Position numbers and translations under genes: made by a program. Of a DNA stretch of 64,000 bases, positions 24,201-35,615 are shown one piece after another. Source of the DNA: Fomitopsis serialis (taxonomy: Eukaryota > Basidiomycota > Agaricomycetes > Polyporales > Fomitopsidaceae); contig NW_025955073.1 of the NCBI RefSeq assembly GCF_022376445.1, forward strand, positions 62,001 through 126,000. The letters are read 5' to 3'. Position 1 is the first letter of the stretch, and each line of letters opens with the position of its first letter. The notes beneath the pieces are model-generated. The model saw only the letters and a list, made by a program, of their open reading frames with translations. It did no database searches and was not told where the DNA came from.

Positions 24201-24204
24201 GGTC

Positions 24205-26386
24205 CCCTGCAGCCAGATTGTTCAGCTCAAGGCCGAGCGGGCGACGCGTACACAGATAATCGATACTTTCTTCTCACACCTCATCGACAATCGAGCCATC
24301 AGACCGGGCGATGCGATTGTATTCTACTACACCGGCCATGGCAGTCACAGGAACGTGCCTTCGAGCTGGAGTGATGATGGTCAGCCCGATACTGTCGAAC
24401 TGTTCCATCCGCACGACGGCGGAAATCCAGACGAGGGGGGTCAGCCAATCATCGGCATTCCAGACCGGACGTTTGGGGGGCTGATGCGCCGGTTGGTTCA
24501 CGAGAAAGGAGACAACATCGTACGTTCACTCGATACGGCTCTGATTTGCGTCGTATATAGTGACTCGACCTTACTCTACAGGTGGCGGCCTTCGATTGCT
24601 GCGATTCTGGAGGCGTGCATAGTAACGGGCCTGCGAGTACTATGAGCACGAGCCTTGGAACGCGGCCCCTCCCAGCAGTAAGCTGGGTGCCCGAGCCTCA
24701 AATCGCTATCCCCGAGACACTCGATCAACATCTCTGGGCTTGGCAAGACCCGGACGCAGGCCGTGGTGCGCCGATGATTCCCATCGCACAGTTTGCGTTC
24801 TCAGATCCTGCGGCACACTCGCATGTCCTTCTGGCAGCCTGCCCACCGCAACAGACGGCGCAGGGGCATGACATTATCGACAACTCACGTGGGGCGTTTA
24901 TAGACCTCTGGCTCATGCATATGCGTGAGAAGAAAAGGGAGAGTCTCACCTACGAGCGTGTTGTGGACGCATTGCACAAGCCGGACGATATGGAGCTGCC
25001 AGTGTTCGATTCGGGTTCGTCCTTCGCGGCAGGGCAGAAGGCTGATGCCCGCGATGACAACCCGATCCGCCACAAGCATGTCTGGGCGATCGTTGTGGGC
25101 ATCGACGACTACGCCCATCCAGAGGCTGTCACTCTCCGCGGCGCTGCCGACGATAGCGATGATTTTCATCAGTTCCTCACGAACACCTTGGATGTTCCCT
25201 CCGGCCACGTCGTCAGGCTAAATGACAAGGAGGCGACGCGCACCCGGATCCTCGGTGAATTTCTCAGCCACCTCATTCACAATCCCGCCATCGAGCGCGG
25301 TGACATGATTGTGTTCTTCTACGCCGGCCACGGCGATTGCAAGAATGCGCCTGCCAGCTGGAATGCGGGAGGTCAGTTCAGCACTATGGCGGAGCTGATC
25401 TGTCCGCATGATCAGGGCATGCAAGACCAGGAAGGCAAGACCATTTTCGGCATACCGTCCAGGACGTTTGGAGCGCTGATGCGCCAGCTGGCTCATGTGA
25501 AAGGCGATAATATAGTGCGTCCGCTTGTTATGATTTTGGTCTTCCGTAATGACGGGAAGGGTTCAACCTCACGTCGTAGCTGGCCATCTTCGACTGTTAC
25601 CATCCTGGAGGCATGCACGGTGGCACACCTGCCGATGCCATTAGGTTCTGCTCTGCAGTGCCCCACCTCTCGATTCCCGAGGACCTCGACCAGTACATCT
25701 TGGGGCAGGTCCCGATTGCAGGTCGGGCCGCAGCGATGGTCCCTGTTGTTCTCAATATTGATGACGATGACGGTGCTGAAGCCGACGCCGGTTCCGATTC
25801 CGAGTCCGAGTCCGAATACTTGGACACGCATGTCCTCATTGCGGCCTGCGGGAGGAATCAGACAGCGCATGAGTTTATCATCGACGGCGTGCCGCACGGA
25901 TGGTTCACATACAACTTAGTCAAGTTCTTGCGCATGAACGAAGAACGCCCTGACTTCACGTACGCCGATCTCGAGGAGGCGTTCCGAGGACCGAACCTAC
26001 CGGTGATGCCCCAGCGGCCCGTGCACAGCCAGACTCCAGAGTGTTCGGGACCACTCAGATACCGACGGCTATGGAGCACCGTGACCGAGATGGACAAGGT
26101 GCCTAGGGTTGCAAGGACCTTCCCCATCAGGTATGACCCGGAGGGTGGGTTCCTCTTCATCAGAGCAAAGGACGGCGACAACATCGTCCAGGGCATTCAC
26201 TTCACCGTGGAGATTCCGCCGGAGTTGCAGAGCCGCCCCGAACTCATCGGGCTGGAACACCTCAAGCTCACCGCGGACACTTTCGGCGTCAAGGGGTGTG
26301 TCTTTCAGTGTGACACGTACGAGAGGGTGCCCCGTGATGTGGGTGGAGCTCTGATTGGGAAAGGCGCCACGGTCTGCACTGAGTAA
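24205..26386 (+). CDS. 3' part of caspase gene C/D: second half of one caspase plus a complete second caspase
   Basis: Exons: the remainder of exon 4 (24205-24519), then 24582-25515 and 25580-26386, open and in phase. The first domain has FYYTGHGSHR and then FDCCDSGGVH: the catalytic Cys is kept but the following His is Asp. It loses its C-terminal beta-rich module after the SLTYERVVDALHKPDD motif and runs directly, within one exon, into a second caspase core (KHVWAIVVGIDDYAHPE). The second domain has FFYAGHGDCK but DCYHPGG in place of DCCHSGG, so Tyr replaces the catalytic Cys. It keeps the C-terminal module (PIRYDPEGGFLFIRAKDG) and ends VCTE at TAA 26384-26386, although a GTAAGT donor overlaps the stop. 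The second domain is closer to A and E, so the tandem looks like a fusion of two subfamilies. Confidence 0.7.
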
Positions 26387-27164
26387 GTGATATCGTCCGA
26401 TTCGGGCCGCCTCGAATGTGCGCACCTTCACTTCCATGGCGGATTGCGGCATGCTGTCAAGTCTAACCTTCGGATCTTCAGAGCCTGACTCCCGATGATG
26501 ATCGTCGATTGGGCTGTTCGGACGTGTTGTTACCCTTATTTACGGGTTGTGTTCTGAATTTGCTATCTTCCTGTACTAAACCTCTCGTTTACAAGATGTC
26601 CTCACTGTTCGAAACTCGTCCGGCTTCCGACACAGATTCGGCATTGAATGTGCGCGGACGCGTAGAGCCTGACAATGCCGTGCCAGGATGGCGTGGCGAG
26701 CTCGCGATCCCAGCCAAGACGACATGATGATTGCCTTGAAGGCACATATGTGGGCCGTCTGGGAGTATGCCCAAGTGTCCTTGTCAGGTTGAAGGCTCCC
26801 TTCGACTTGCATATGCTCAACTCGAAATAGCACAGGGGAGAGGATGTCCGACTTGCGGGTCTGCAGGTGCTTCGCTGGCGGCTGATCCGCATATAGAGAG
26901 CCTGGGGGGGCCATACGCGTCTATTGACCCATATACCCGTGTATGCTAGCACTGAACTCGATAACGAAGTCAACTTCAAGGTCGCGCAGAGGAAGATCGG
27001 GCTCGCAGGTATTGGTTCAACACGACTTGGCGAACGCCGCAATCTTGTCAGAGGATCGACCCTTCTGTGGCTTGCTGAGTATGCCAGCGCCCTGCGCTCG
27101 ACGAGGCAGTTTCAACTGCGGCGAAACGTATGATTAAGCATTACGACGTCGTGCACTACTCACA
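26387..27164. other. Gap with short duplicated fragment
   Basis: The segment 26855-26945 repeats 17461-17560, marking the distal end of the duplicated caspase module. ORFs on both strands around 26580-27040 are short and show no family. No gene is supported. Confidence 0.4.
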
Positions 27165-27820
27165 GCAAAACACCGTATTTGGTCTGTAGAGCCTCTGTGC
27201 CAAAGTCCGTCAACTCGGGAGAACGCTGGCGGGCCTTGCATGCAGATCGATCGCTCCCCAGCCGAAAAGTCCGAAGACTGCTTGTCAGCTCCTTCTCAAG
27301 CGTCTTCAGGTCCTCCAAGATCGCGAGCGGCAAGCCCGGCGGTGGTGCCTAGGGGTAGATCTTACCATGGGACGCGCTAGCAGGCACACTGGACCGGAAC
27401 ATCGGATCCACATGGGGACTGAGGTGCTCCGCACGCCAGAGCACCCGCAGCACTTCCTCGCGGTCCCGACGACCCCGGTGGATCCCTAATCAAGACCGTG
27501 ACCAGATGGATATGACAGGTCGCGCGTAGGACTTAGCTGCAGCGCATCCTCTAATTCGTGAACGCCGGCATCGGGGCTGGAATCTGGGACGGGGAGCCTC
27601 GTTGGGGTTCCGGGCGTGTGCACGATAGATCAAGGTCAACAACGCTGTTTCGGAATGTAAGTATCGTACCGGTGGCTTTCACCGGGATTTTCAGGCGCGG
27701 TCTTGAACATTTGATTCGCCCTCGTTGCTCTGCCTTCTCCGAGTCCTAGCGTCGTGGGGAGGTGGTCCGTGAGCACGTCAAGCGTTGACACCGACTGCGA
27801 GTCGGTCTGACGTTGAAGGC
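27165..27820 (-). pseudogene. Decayed inverted copy of the deaminase-like gene
   Basis: Reverse-complemented, this matches exons 3 and 4 of the deaminase at 4853-6794 almost continuously. The His-x-Glu (HSE) and the cysteine cluster (KCCGCS) are still readable. However, the splice donor after the conserved EDALQ is CTAAGT where the intact copy has GTAAGT, and a TAG interrupts exon 4 where the intact copy has TGG (YPW). The N-terminal two thirds are absent. It is a truncated pseudogene in the opposite orientation. Confidence 0.75.
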
Positions 27821-28160
27821 GGACTGTGAGAGACTGTGCGAGACTCGAAGTCCGGCGAGCGCGCGTGACGTGTCGTGGCTGAGGCGCTTAGCACTTCTCA
27901 CGACATGTACAAGCCATTCTCTGCCGATTCTCTGTCCCTCCCAAGTCCCTCCCCATTCTCCGTCTCTCCCCGTGTCTTTCGATTCGAACGCAGCGCTTGC
28001 GTGGCTCTGGTAAGCCGCAGCATGATTATGTGGGCTCGAACTCACTCACCGCGCATGACGGACCGGTTCTGAGCGACAGGATTGCGCCGAGCGCGACAAG
28101 AGTGGAACGAAGAGGCAAGGGTAGCATGAGAGGAAGGCGAAGAAACACAGGTATGAGCAC
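27821..28160. other. Gap before pyrimidine-rich tract
   Basis: No gene seen. No left terminus of the ATCAGGAAAA type could be found here for the element remnant that follows. Confidence 0.35.
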
Positions 28161-29351
28161 CTAGGAAGAGTGTGGGAAGGCTCGACGGTATGGTCGTTGT
28201 ACTTACTACCCTTCTCGTTCGCTCACAAGCCGCAACGCACTTGCGCGTCGACCTGGCGGTCAGTTGCTCTCTCTCGCCTACCTACAAGCGTGTTACCAAC
28301 AAGCTCGTCCACCCATCTGCTTTCTTGCATGCTCGCCTGCCTGCCAGCCATCTGTCACGCCCCCGCCTGTCTGGTCACTGGTCAGAGTCGCCCCTCTTGC
28401 ACACTCCTCTCGCATCCGACACTCTCCGCCCTACTCTGCCAATGGGGCCTTTTTCTCGCCTGCCTTGCCTTGCCTGCATAGTACTCGTGCTTTCAGCCTT
28501 CCGCCCTCTTACATGCTCACTCTCGACTTCTCGTCCCCTCCCTGTCTTGCTCTCGCGCGTCCTCTCGACCTCACTCTCGACCGCTAGCGTCGTCTCAATG
28601 GCTCGATTTCTCATACACTCACCCTCTCGCCTGCCCGTGCGCTCGCCCATCTCTGATTTCACCTGCTCACTCGGTGGCTTGTCGATTCTCTGGCTCACCC
28701 CCCTGGCTCTCGCCTGATCACCTGCTCTCGCTACTCTCACATGCCCCTGCATCATCTCACCCGCGCAACCTCTCGCTTGCGCAACCTCTCGCCCGTGCAA
28801 TCTCTCGTCTGCTCACCCTCTCGCCTGTGCACCCTCTCGCTCGCACACGCACGCCCTCTCGCTCGCACACGGTCTCGCTCGTACTCTTGCTCGCGCATCT
28901 GCTCGCGCGCTCGCTAGTCCACACCCGCGCAAAAGTCTTACCCGCTCTGGTCACTGGTGGGCCTGTATACATGCGGGTACGAGTACAATAGGGATTGATT
29001 ACGAGTAGTATATATCACGAGTAGCTCTACCAATGAGTCGCGTTGCCTGTGTTTGTATCGTATTGGATCGCTGTCGGTACATTATAATGAATCTCATGTT
29101 TTCTCGTACCTATGCGTCTGTGCAGAATGTGCTGCGAACACTAAGAATGAACACAATGATCCATATAATAGTGAGGAACCCTGCTGCTAACACGACTGCA
29201 TTCGGCACAATATCCTGTTATTCGTGAGTCGACCTCCGGACCATAGCGAATAAACCACTACTACAGCGAACAAAAGAATGGTTACAATTACTCATTGTTC
29301 GCTGTAATACTACGACATTCGTTGTTATTCCCAAAAGAGGGTTTTCCTGAT
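28161..29351. mobile_element. Remnant (right arm) of the 20933-24200 element family
   Basis: The stretch 28200-28960 is a pyrimidine-rich run of CTCGCTCGC-like words similar in kind to 23230-23660, and 29300-29351 ends TTCCCAAAAGAGGG and then TTTTCCTGAT, the same terminus as the inserted element at 24180-24200. The left end is missing, so I read it as a solo arm or a deleted copy. It ends 235 bp before the start of caspase E and may have replaced that gene's original 5' region. Confidence 0.55.
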
Positions 29352-29363
29352 GGGCCGGCCACA

Positions 29364-29475
29364 GCTACCCAATCTGCGGACAAGGGTTCACCCAAATTCG
29401 TTGCCTATCCACGCTTCGCTACCCAATACCGGACAAGGGTTTGGGTCGATTTTGGCTCTGCTACCCAATATCCGT
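29364..29475. repeat. Short direct repeats upstream of caspase E
   Basis: The word GCTACCCAAT recurs at 29364, 29418 and 29460; the first two copies are followed a few bases later by GGACAAGGGTT. Spacing is 54 and 42 bp. It may be promoter repeats or minisatellite seed. Confidence 0.5.
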
Positions 29476-29586
29476 TCGTACCCTTAGGGGAGTCGCCGGG
29501 GACCTTCGAGTGCTCCCTCGGAGTCCTAATAACTTTCAGATGGGTTTTTCGCTCTCCGACCGGCAGCCTCCGCGGGTGCAGCCACA

Positions 29587-31036
29587 ATGGAACCGAGACT
29601 ACGCGTCGTCGCCCCCGCTTCCTCCCCTGTGATTTGGGCCGTCCTTGTTGCTGTCAACGTCTATGCCCACAGAGGGATTAACGCCCTCCGCGGCGCCGTC
29701 AACGACAGCAGCGATTTCTACGACTTCCTCACCAACACCTTGAATGTCCCTTCCAGCAACATTATCCGACTCAACGACGAGGAGGCGACGCGCACCCGCA
29801 TTCTCGATGTGTTCTTCAGACATCTCATTAACAACTTCGCTATCGAGCGCGGCGACACGATCGTATTCTATTATGCAGGCCATGGCGACCGCAGGATAGC
29901 TCCTGCCGGTTGGAACACGACAGGTCAGCTCGGCACGATGGTAGTCTCCCCAGGCAGATGTAGACTAATTCCTTCACCTTCGTGCCTCAGGATATCCCAC
30001 GATGGTGGAGTTGATCTGTCCGCATGACGAGGGCATGCAAGACCATGCAGGCAGGCCCATCGTTGGTATCCCTTCCCGGACATTTGGTGGGCTGATGCGT
30101 CGGTTGGCTCATGAGAAAGGCGACAATATCGTACGTCTGCTCAATAGTTCTTTGATCTACCCTGTAGTGACAGGAGGGTCGTTCGGCCATACTTTGCAGG
30201 TGGCTGTGTTCGACTGCTGCCATTCAGGAGGCATGCATCGTGGACCTGCCAGTGCCGGTAGGACGCGATATTTGTCTGCAGAAAGCTCAATACCCCACTT
30301 TCCGATCCCTGAAGACCTTGATCAGGAAATCTGGGCCTGGCAGGACCCGGACGCAGGCCGTGGTGTAGCGGTGGTCCCTGTCGTGCAGCCCGACTCCGGA
30401 TTCTCGACATTGGAGGCGCGTTCACATGTCCTTCTCGCAGCCTGCGCGCCGGATCAAATGGCGCAGGAGCATATCATTCTCGGCAAGCCACGCGGGGTGT
30501 TCACGTACCTCTTGCTCACGCACATGCGGATGAGGCTCAGGGAGGGCCTTACGTACGCGCGTCTCGTGAACGCGCTGCGGAAACAGGACCATCTCGGGCT
30601 CTGGGGCCCCGGAGCACCACTCCCAGTGATGGTGTGGCACTTGCAGACTCCGGTGTGCCTGGGACACAACAAGCACCGACGCTTGTTCACCGCGGTCGAG
30701 GAAATGGAAGCTGCGAGCACCTTCCCGATCAGATATGATTATGGGCTCCTCTTCGTCGGAGCAGGCTACTGCAACAACATTGCCAAAGGCACGTTGTTCA
30801 TCGTGGAGGTTCCGGCTGAGTTGCAGGACCGTCTCAAACTGCAACCACTCGTGCTCACCGCGGAAAGCGTCGGTGATGCTCATTGCACCGTTCAGTGTGG
30901 CGCGTACGATAGAGTGCCACCGGAGATCGGTAGAGCGCTGAATGGGAAAGACGCTGTAGTCTGCACCAACGCTGCCAAGTTCTCACGAATGTGCGTGCCT
31001 CTGATTGTGATATGTTGTCGAGTGTCTAACTTTTAA
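29587..31036 (+). CDS. Caspase-domain protein E (peptidase C14-like)
   Basis: Three exons: 29587-29923, 29991-30130 and 30200-31036, giving about 437 aa. It has the same intron positions as A (donor after GWNTTG; acceptor before YPTMVELICPHDEG) and is its closest relative. The caspase core starts VIWAVLVAVNVYAH; the dyad is His99 (FYYAGHGDRR) and Cys166 (VFDCCHSGGMHRG), both intact. The C-terminal module (PIRYDYGLLFVGAGYCNN, then FIVEVPAELQDRL, then VLTAESVGDAHC) is complete, and the protein ends like A with SRMCVPLIVICCR. The first 15 residues differ from A: its usual N-terminus (LEDPIRHNR) is missing. The element remnant ending at 29351 lies just upstream, so the present ATG may be a secondary start. 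Confidence 0.8.
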
Positions 31037-33063
31037 GTCTTGCGCCAGGCGGTGACCGTCGTTCGGGCAACTCGAACCCATTGTTATTTCTCTGCGGCTT
31101 GTGTGTCTCCCATATGTAACATATCTATCGTCTCATTCGTCCATTCATTGTCATTGCAATCCTCAATGAGCGCGGAACCGATGTAGAGCCCGACAAAGAC
31201 CGCGTCAGGATGACGTCGCGAGTCCGTGGTCAAAGTGAAGACGGTCAGATGATCCTTGATGACACTCGTGTGGATCATCTGGACCTACGTGATGCGTCTC
31301 TATCAGGCTCGCGCTGGTTTTTTGCAGATGGTCCACCCGAAATAGGTATTATTTATGAACAAGAACCCATCTACTCACTCGATGCGAAATTACGCTGACG
31401 GGGTTTCTGGGCGCGTGACCTAAATGGCCTTCGGCTTGCTCATACGCGGCGGTTAAAGCTCAAAGGTGCAGTGAACTTCTGCGCGCTCAGCGTATTGCTG
31501 CCAGCGGATTCGTGCGTCGTCGTGCCTACTCCTTTACACCTCCCTGCGCGCAGCTAAAGGTGACAACCCGGGTTTGCTTGTACTTGCCCAGGCTTTTGAC
31601 TGCTATAGTCAGTCTGTGCGCTGTGCCCCGTCTTCTGTACTTATTGGGAGTCCCTATCTGCTCGATAAACCGTCATGTGTGACCAGAACTGACTGCTCTT
31701 CAGGGTCTTATAATCAACGCATTACAACCATGCCTCCGGCTCTCAGCGAACAAGGCATGGCGCGAAGATGCTGATCGACGGAAGGGCTTTCACACAAGGG
31801 TCATAAGAATGGGGGCGCAGCGGCCGTATCAGGCGCATCCCTTGTTGCTAGGAGTGTGTGCGCGAAGAGAAGGCCGAAGGATCGGCGACTCGTGATCCAC
31901 TCTGTGGATAATTGCTGCGTATCGCAGGTACGTGCCTTCCGCACAGTTCAAGCACAGCGACATTTCATAGATGACGCGTACGGCGGCATCAGTCGTCTCT
32001 TGGTCGTCTCCCCGATCTTGTGCATCGTGCCTCGCCAGTGTGTTTTGGCTATGCAAGGCTATCGGTATCAAGTGCGGCCCACGATGCGTCGCCGTCGCCG
32101 TCGCCCGCACGCTTCTTGACGGCTGTATACCGCACAGTGATTGTACTACTCGCCGGCACTCAGTCGACTAGCACTGGCACCCGGAACTCGTATCTCAAGA
32201 ACGATCTCTGAGTGTATCGGGAGGTCGACGAACTGAAACAGCTCATACATGGTGCTTGCAGCCGTGCTGATGGCGATCGACGAATCAGATCGAGTGGGTC
32301 CATGATTGTGGAAACTCATGGTGCGTGCTCGCATCCTTTTCATCGCGAGCCTCTGCACTGAGGTCCTGCATTAGACCAATCCTGCGGCTGACGACCATCC
32401 CGCGATCAACACCGCCAATCGCGTACAGATCCTCCTCCGCGTACGCACCCTCTCATTCCCGTCCCATCCACGGACCGTTTCCGCCTCCTCCGGCGCACTC
32501 CAACATCCAGCCCATCGCCGCGCCCGACCTTGCAGGGTTCGTAGGTTCGACATATGTCCGCTCCGAGAGTTCCCCGATATGTCCCGTCTTCCCGACTTTC
32601 CGACAGGATACTTGGTATATATGGGAGAGCAGGGCGCGACGCAAGGCGCGCGGGAGGGGCCTGACCGACGGGACCTCATACGCCAGGTTCCTCAACGGTC
32701 GCGCGCTCCCGGCTTGGACAGGCGTGGTGTACTAGTAAGGTAGAGACTTGATGGAAGGAGAGAGAAGAAAAGGATGAGGAGGCGGTGACCCGTGCGTAGT
32801 GCGCCGGTCTTATCTTTCGACTTCCTTTCCTATCAGGTTCTGATGCGCTCTCTAGTATATACGGCAAGGGTGCTGTCCCCGATCGCTGCAGTTTTGTCTC
32901 CATGAAGTCAAGCATCGTCTCTTGCACCGGTCTGCACAGTTTCCTAGTATCGCACGGGTGTCCCCAGGATGCAGGGTACCCAAGCTTCCCCCCGCTCTAC
33001 ATATTGTTGGTACGTCTCCAATTCGGTTTGCACATCCGCCGCCGAACGTGCTTTTCGTACGGA
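31037..33063. repeat. Duplicated module upstream of caspase F
   Basis: About 31965-32355 is an inverted copy of 4395-4800. 32340-33060 matches 13480-13995 upstream of caspase B in the same orientation. A minus-strand fragment at 32146-32358 (STMYELFQFVDLPIHSEIV) looks protein-like but has no resolvable gene. The last 300 bp should be the promoter of caspase F. Confidence 0.5.
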
Positions 33064-34865
33064 ATGAAGTCATCGTGGACGACTCACATTGCTCGGCGGG
33101 GCGGCAAGAACCTTAGGTGAGCTGTCGTAGACTGACAATGCAAACCGGACGAGCTGACCGCCGTGAAGGGTGAGAGAATGCTTGAAGCGTCGTCGACTAT
33201 TCGAAGCCTACACCAAGCGGAGGTGCGCTACTTTACTTTGTTTTCATCCCTTCGCCGAGATCCCTGATCATACTTGATCCAGTAGAGCGAAAGGGTCGGC
33301 CGTCCGTTCGGGGACACGGACCCTCGCCAATGAGATCCCCAGGTGCGGTTCATACGGTCATACCAATCTCTTGATATTGACATTACCTTAGAGCCTGCGC
33401 GATAGAGGAAACACGACGTTCGGCCCAGAATCCGCATGGCGATCCAGTTCGCATCTGGGCTCTTGTCGTCGCCATCGACGTCTATCAGCATCCCCAGATA
33501 AAAAATCTCCGTGGATGTGTGAACGACAGCGACGACTTCTGCGATTACCTCACGAACACCTTGAGGGTTCCTGACAACCAGATCGTCCGGCTGACGAACG
33601 AGAGGGCGACGCGTACACACATCATCGACACTTTCTTCTCCCACCTTATTAACAACCCAGCCATCGAACGGGGCGACGCAATCGTTGTCTACTACGCAGG
33701 CCATGGCGATCGCATGGATGCGCCTTCGAGCTGGGGCGCCGATGGTCGACTGAATATGGTCGAGCTGATCTGCGCGCACGACGAGGGCATGCCAGACGAG
33801 AGAGATCAGCTAACCATCGGCATCCCAGACCGGACATTTGGAGGCCTGATGCGCCGGCTGGCTCACGCGAAGGGAGACAACATTGTACGTTCATTTGATG
33901 CTCCATGTTTCGTTGTGATAATGTTCATACTCATTGGCTCTGCTTTACAGGTGGCTATCTTCGATTCCTGCCATTCCGGAGGGATGCATCGTGGCGGGCC
34001 TGCCGGCGACAGCGTCAGTGAGACACGGCACCTACCAGCAACAAGCTCAGTTCCCCGGCCTCCCATCCCCGAGACACTCGATCAACACATCTGGGCCTGG
34101 CAAGACCCAGATGCAGGTCGTGCTGCAACGATGGTCCCTGTTGCGCAACCCGAGACCGGATTCTCAGGTCCAGAGGCGCGCTCGCACGTTCTCCTCGCCG
34201 CCTGCCAACCGCATCAGACGGCGCAGGAGCACATCATTGGCGGGATGTCGCGCGGTGTGTTCACATTCCACTTGTTGGCGTACATGCGGATGAAGCACGG
34301 GGAGGACCTGACGTACGCACGTCTCGTGGACGCACTGCGGAAGCCGGACGGCGTAGATCTACGGTTCCCGGGGACGCTGCAGTGGATGGCGGGCCAGACC
34401 CCGCTGTGCATTGGGCGGAACAAGTACCGACTGCTGTTCACGACGCACGAGGTACCGGCAGCTGCAAGCACTTTCCCCGTCAGATATGACAAGGGCTTGC
34501 TCTACGTCGGAGCAGGCTACCGCAACAACGTCGTCAAGGGCACGCGATTCATCGTGGAGGTTCCGCCGGAGTTGCACATTCGCCTCAAAACCCGACGCGT
34601 CGTACTTACGGCGGAGAGCGTCGGTGACGAGGAGTGCACGGTTGGGTATGGCACGTCCGGTGACAGGGTTCCGCGGGAGATTGGTAGAGCGCTCGAAGGG
34701 AAAGAGGCTGTGGTCTGCACGTCCAACTTGTGGCTGTGGGCAGGCGTCAACGAAGGCGGACTCTTTTTTCTTTTTTTTCTAGCGTCAGTTCCCCATGCAG
34801 TACCGACCCCTTCCATTTCCGGGCGGCGGAGTGCTACATACGTCGCTCCTGCGCTCCGTCTCTAG
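33064..34865 (+). CDS. Caspase-domain protein F (peptidase C14-like)
   Basis: Five exons: 33064-33116, 33169-33222, 33283-33342, 33392-33884 and 33951-34865, giving about 524 aa. The start MKSSWTTHIARR is supported by alignment with B and C. The N-terminal extension is strongly basic (ECLKRRRLFEAYTKRSRAKG), which could be a nuclear or membrane-targeting signal. The core begins VRIWALVVAIDVYQ; the dyad is His160 (VYYAGHGDR) and Cys227 (IFDSCHSGGMH), the classical DSCHSGG form. The C-terminal module is complete (PVRYDKGLLYVGAGYRNN, then VLTAESVGDEECTVGYG), followed by a divergent tail. It is the best-preserved member and is followed, as in the B block, by the hypothetical gene at 35616. Confidence 0.87.
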
Positions 34866-35615
34866 ATGGTCGATGTGGCGGGGTGGTACGCGCCTTTAAT
34901 ACCTCAGAGACTTCTTGTCCCCTCACATGAACAGTCATCTCAACTTATATCTATCCCTGTATCATCAGTGTGCCGTCCCCTTGAGCGTGTCTACCTACTG
35001 AGTGACTGAGCACTGTGGATTGAGGGCTTTCCGCAACGATATGCTCTGTTCCGGGATCCGTATGCACATGCTACGCAACGCTTGGCTCGCATCATGGAGA
35101 TCATGCACATGGGTGGCCTTCGCGAACGCCACGACGAGTGCGCCATGCCCCCCACAACCACCGTACATATTGAGGATTGGCGCGTTCCGGGATTCGGGCC
35201 GAGGAAGACATAACCGAGGCGAAAGAAGACCCATCCCATTCATCGAGCATGACTCTGAGCGCGCTTCCGCGTCCGCAGGCCAAAGACGTCGACGCGTCCC
35301 TCTCCCCTCCTGCTCGGTCCTCCCGTCGCCCTCGCTACGCGGCGCGTCCAACGACTGCCATTGTCTTCAGGGACGCCCGCGCCCACATAAATAGCGATGC
35401 CCAACTCTAGCTGCGGCGCGGACGCCGACGTCCACATACGAAACTCGGCCTCAGGAGGAGGGTCCAGCTTGCGCAGTAGGTCCTCGCCCTTGGCCTGGGG
35501 GGGCTTGCCGACTCCTCGCCCTGATCCCGATCGTCCGTACCCCGCAGCCACAGCCACACCACCCCGCCTCGTCAGGCTCCCACCCCACCTCCGACGCAAG
35601 GCCGCCGCGTGCACG
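34866..35615. other. Spacer between caspase F and the hypothetical gene
   Basis: Homologous to 15710-16558. An in-frame open stretch runs 35397-35615 ahead of the chosen ATG of the next gene, so an upstream start there is possible. No separate gene is seen. Confidence 0.4.
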
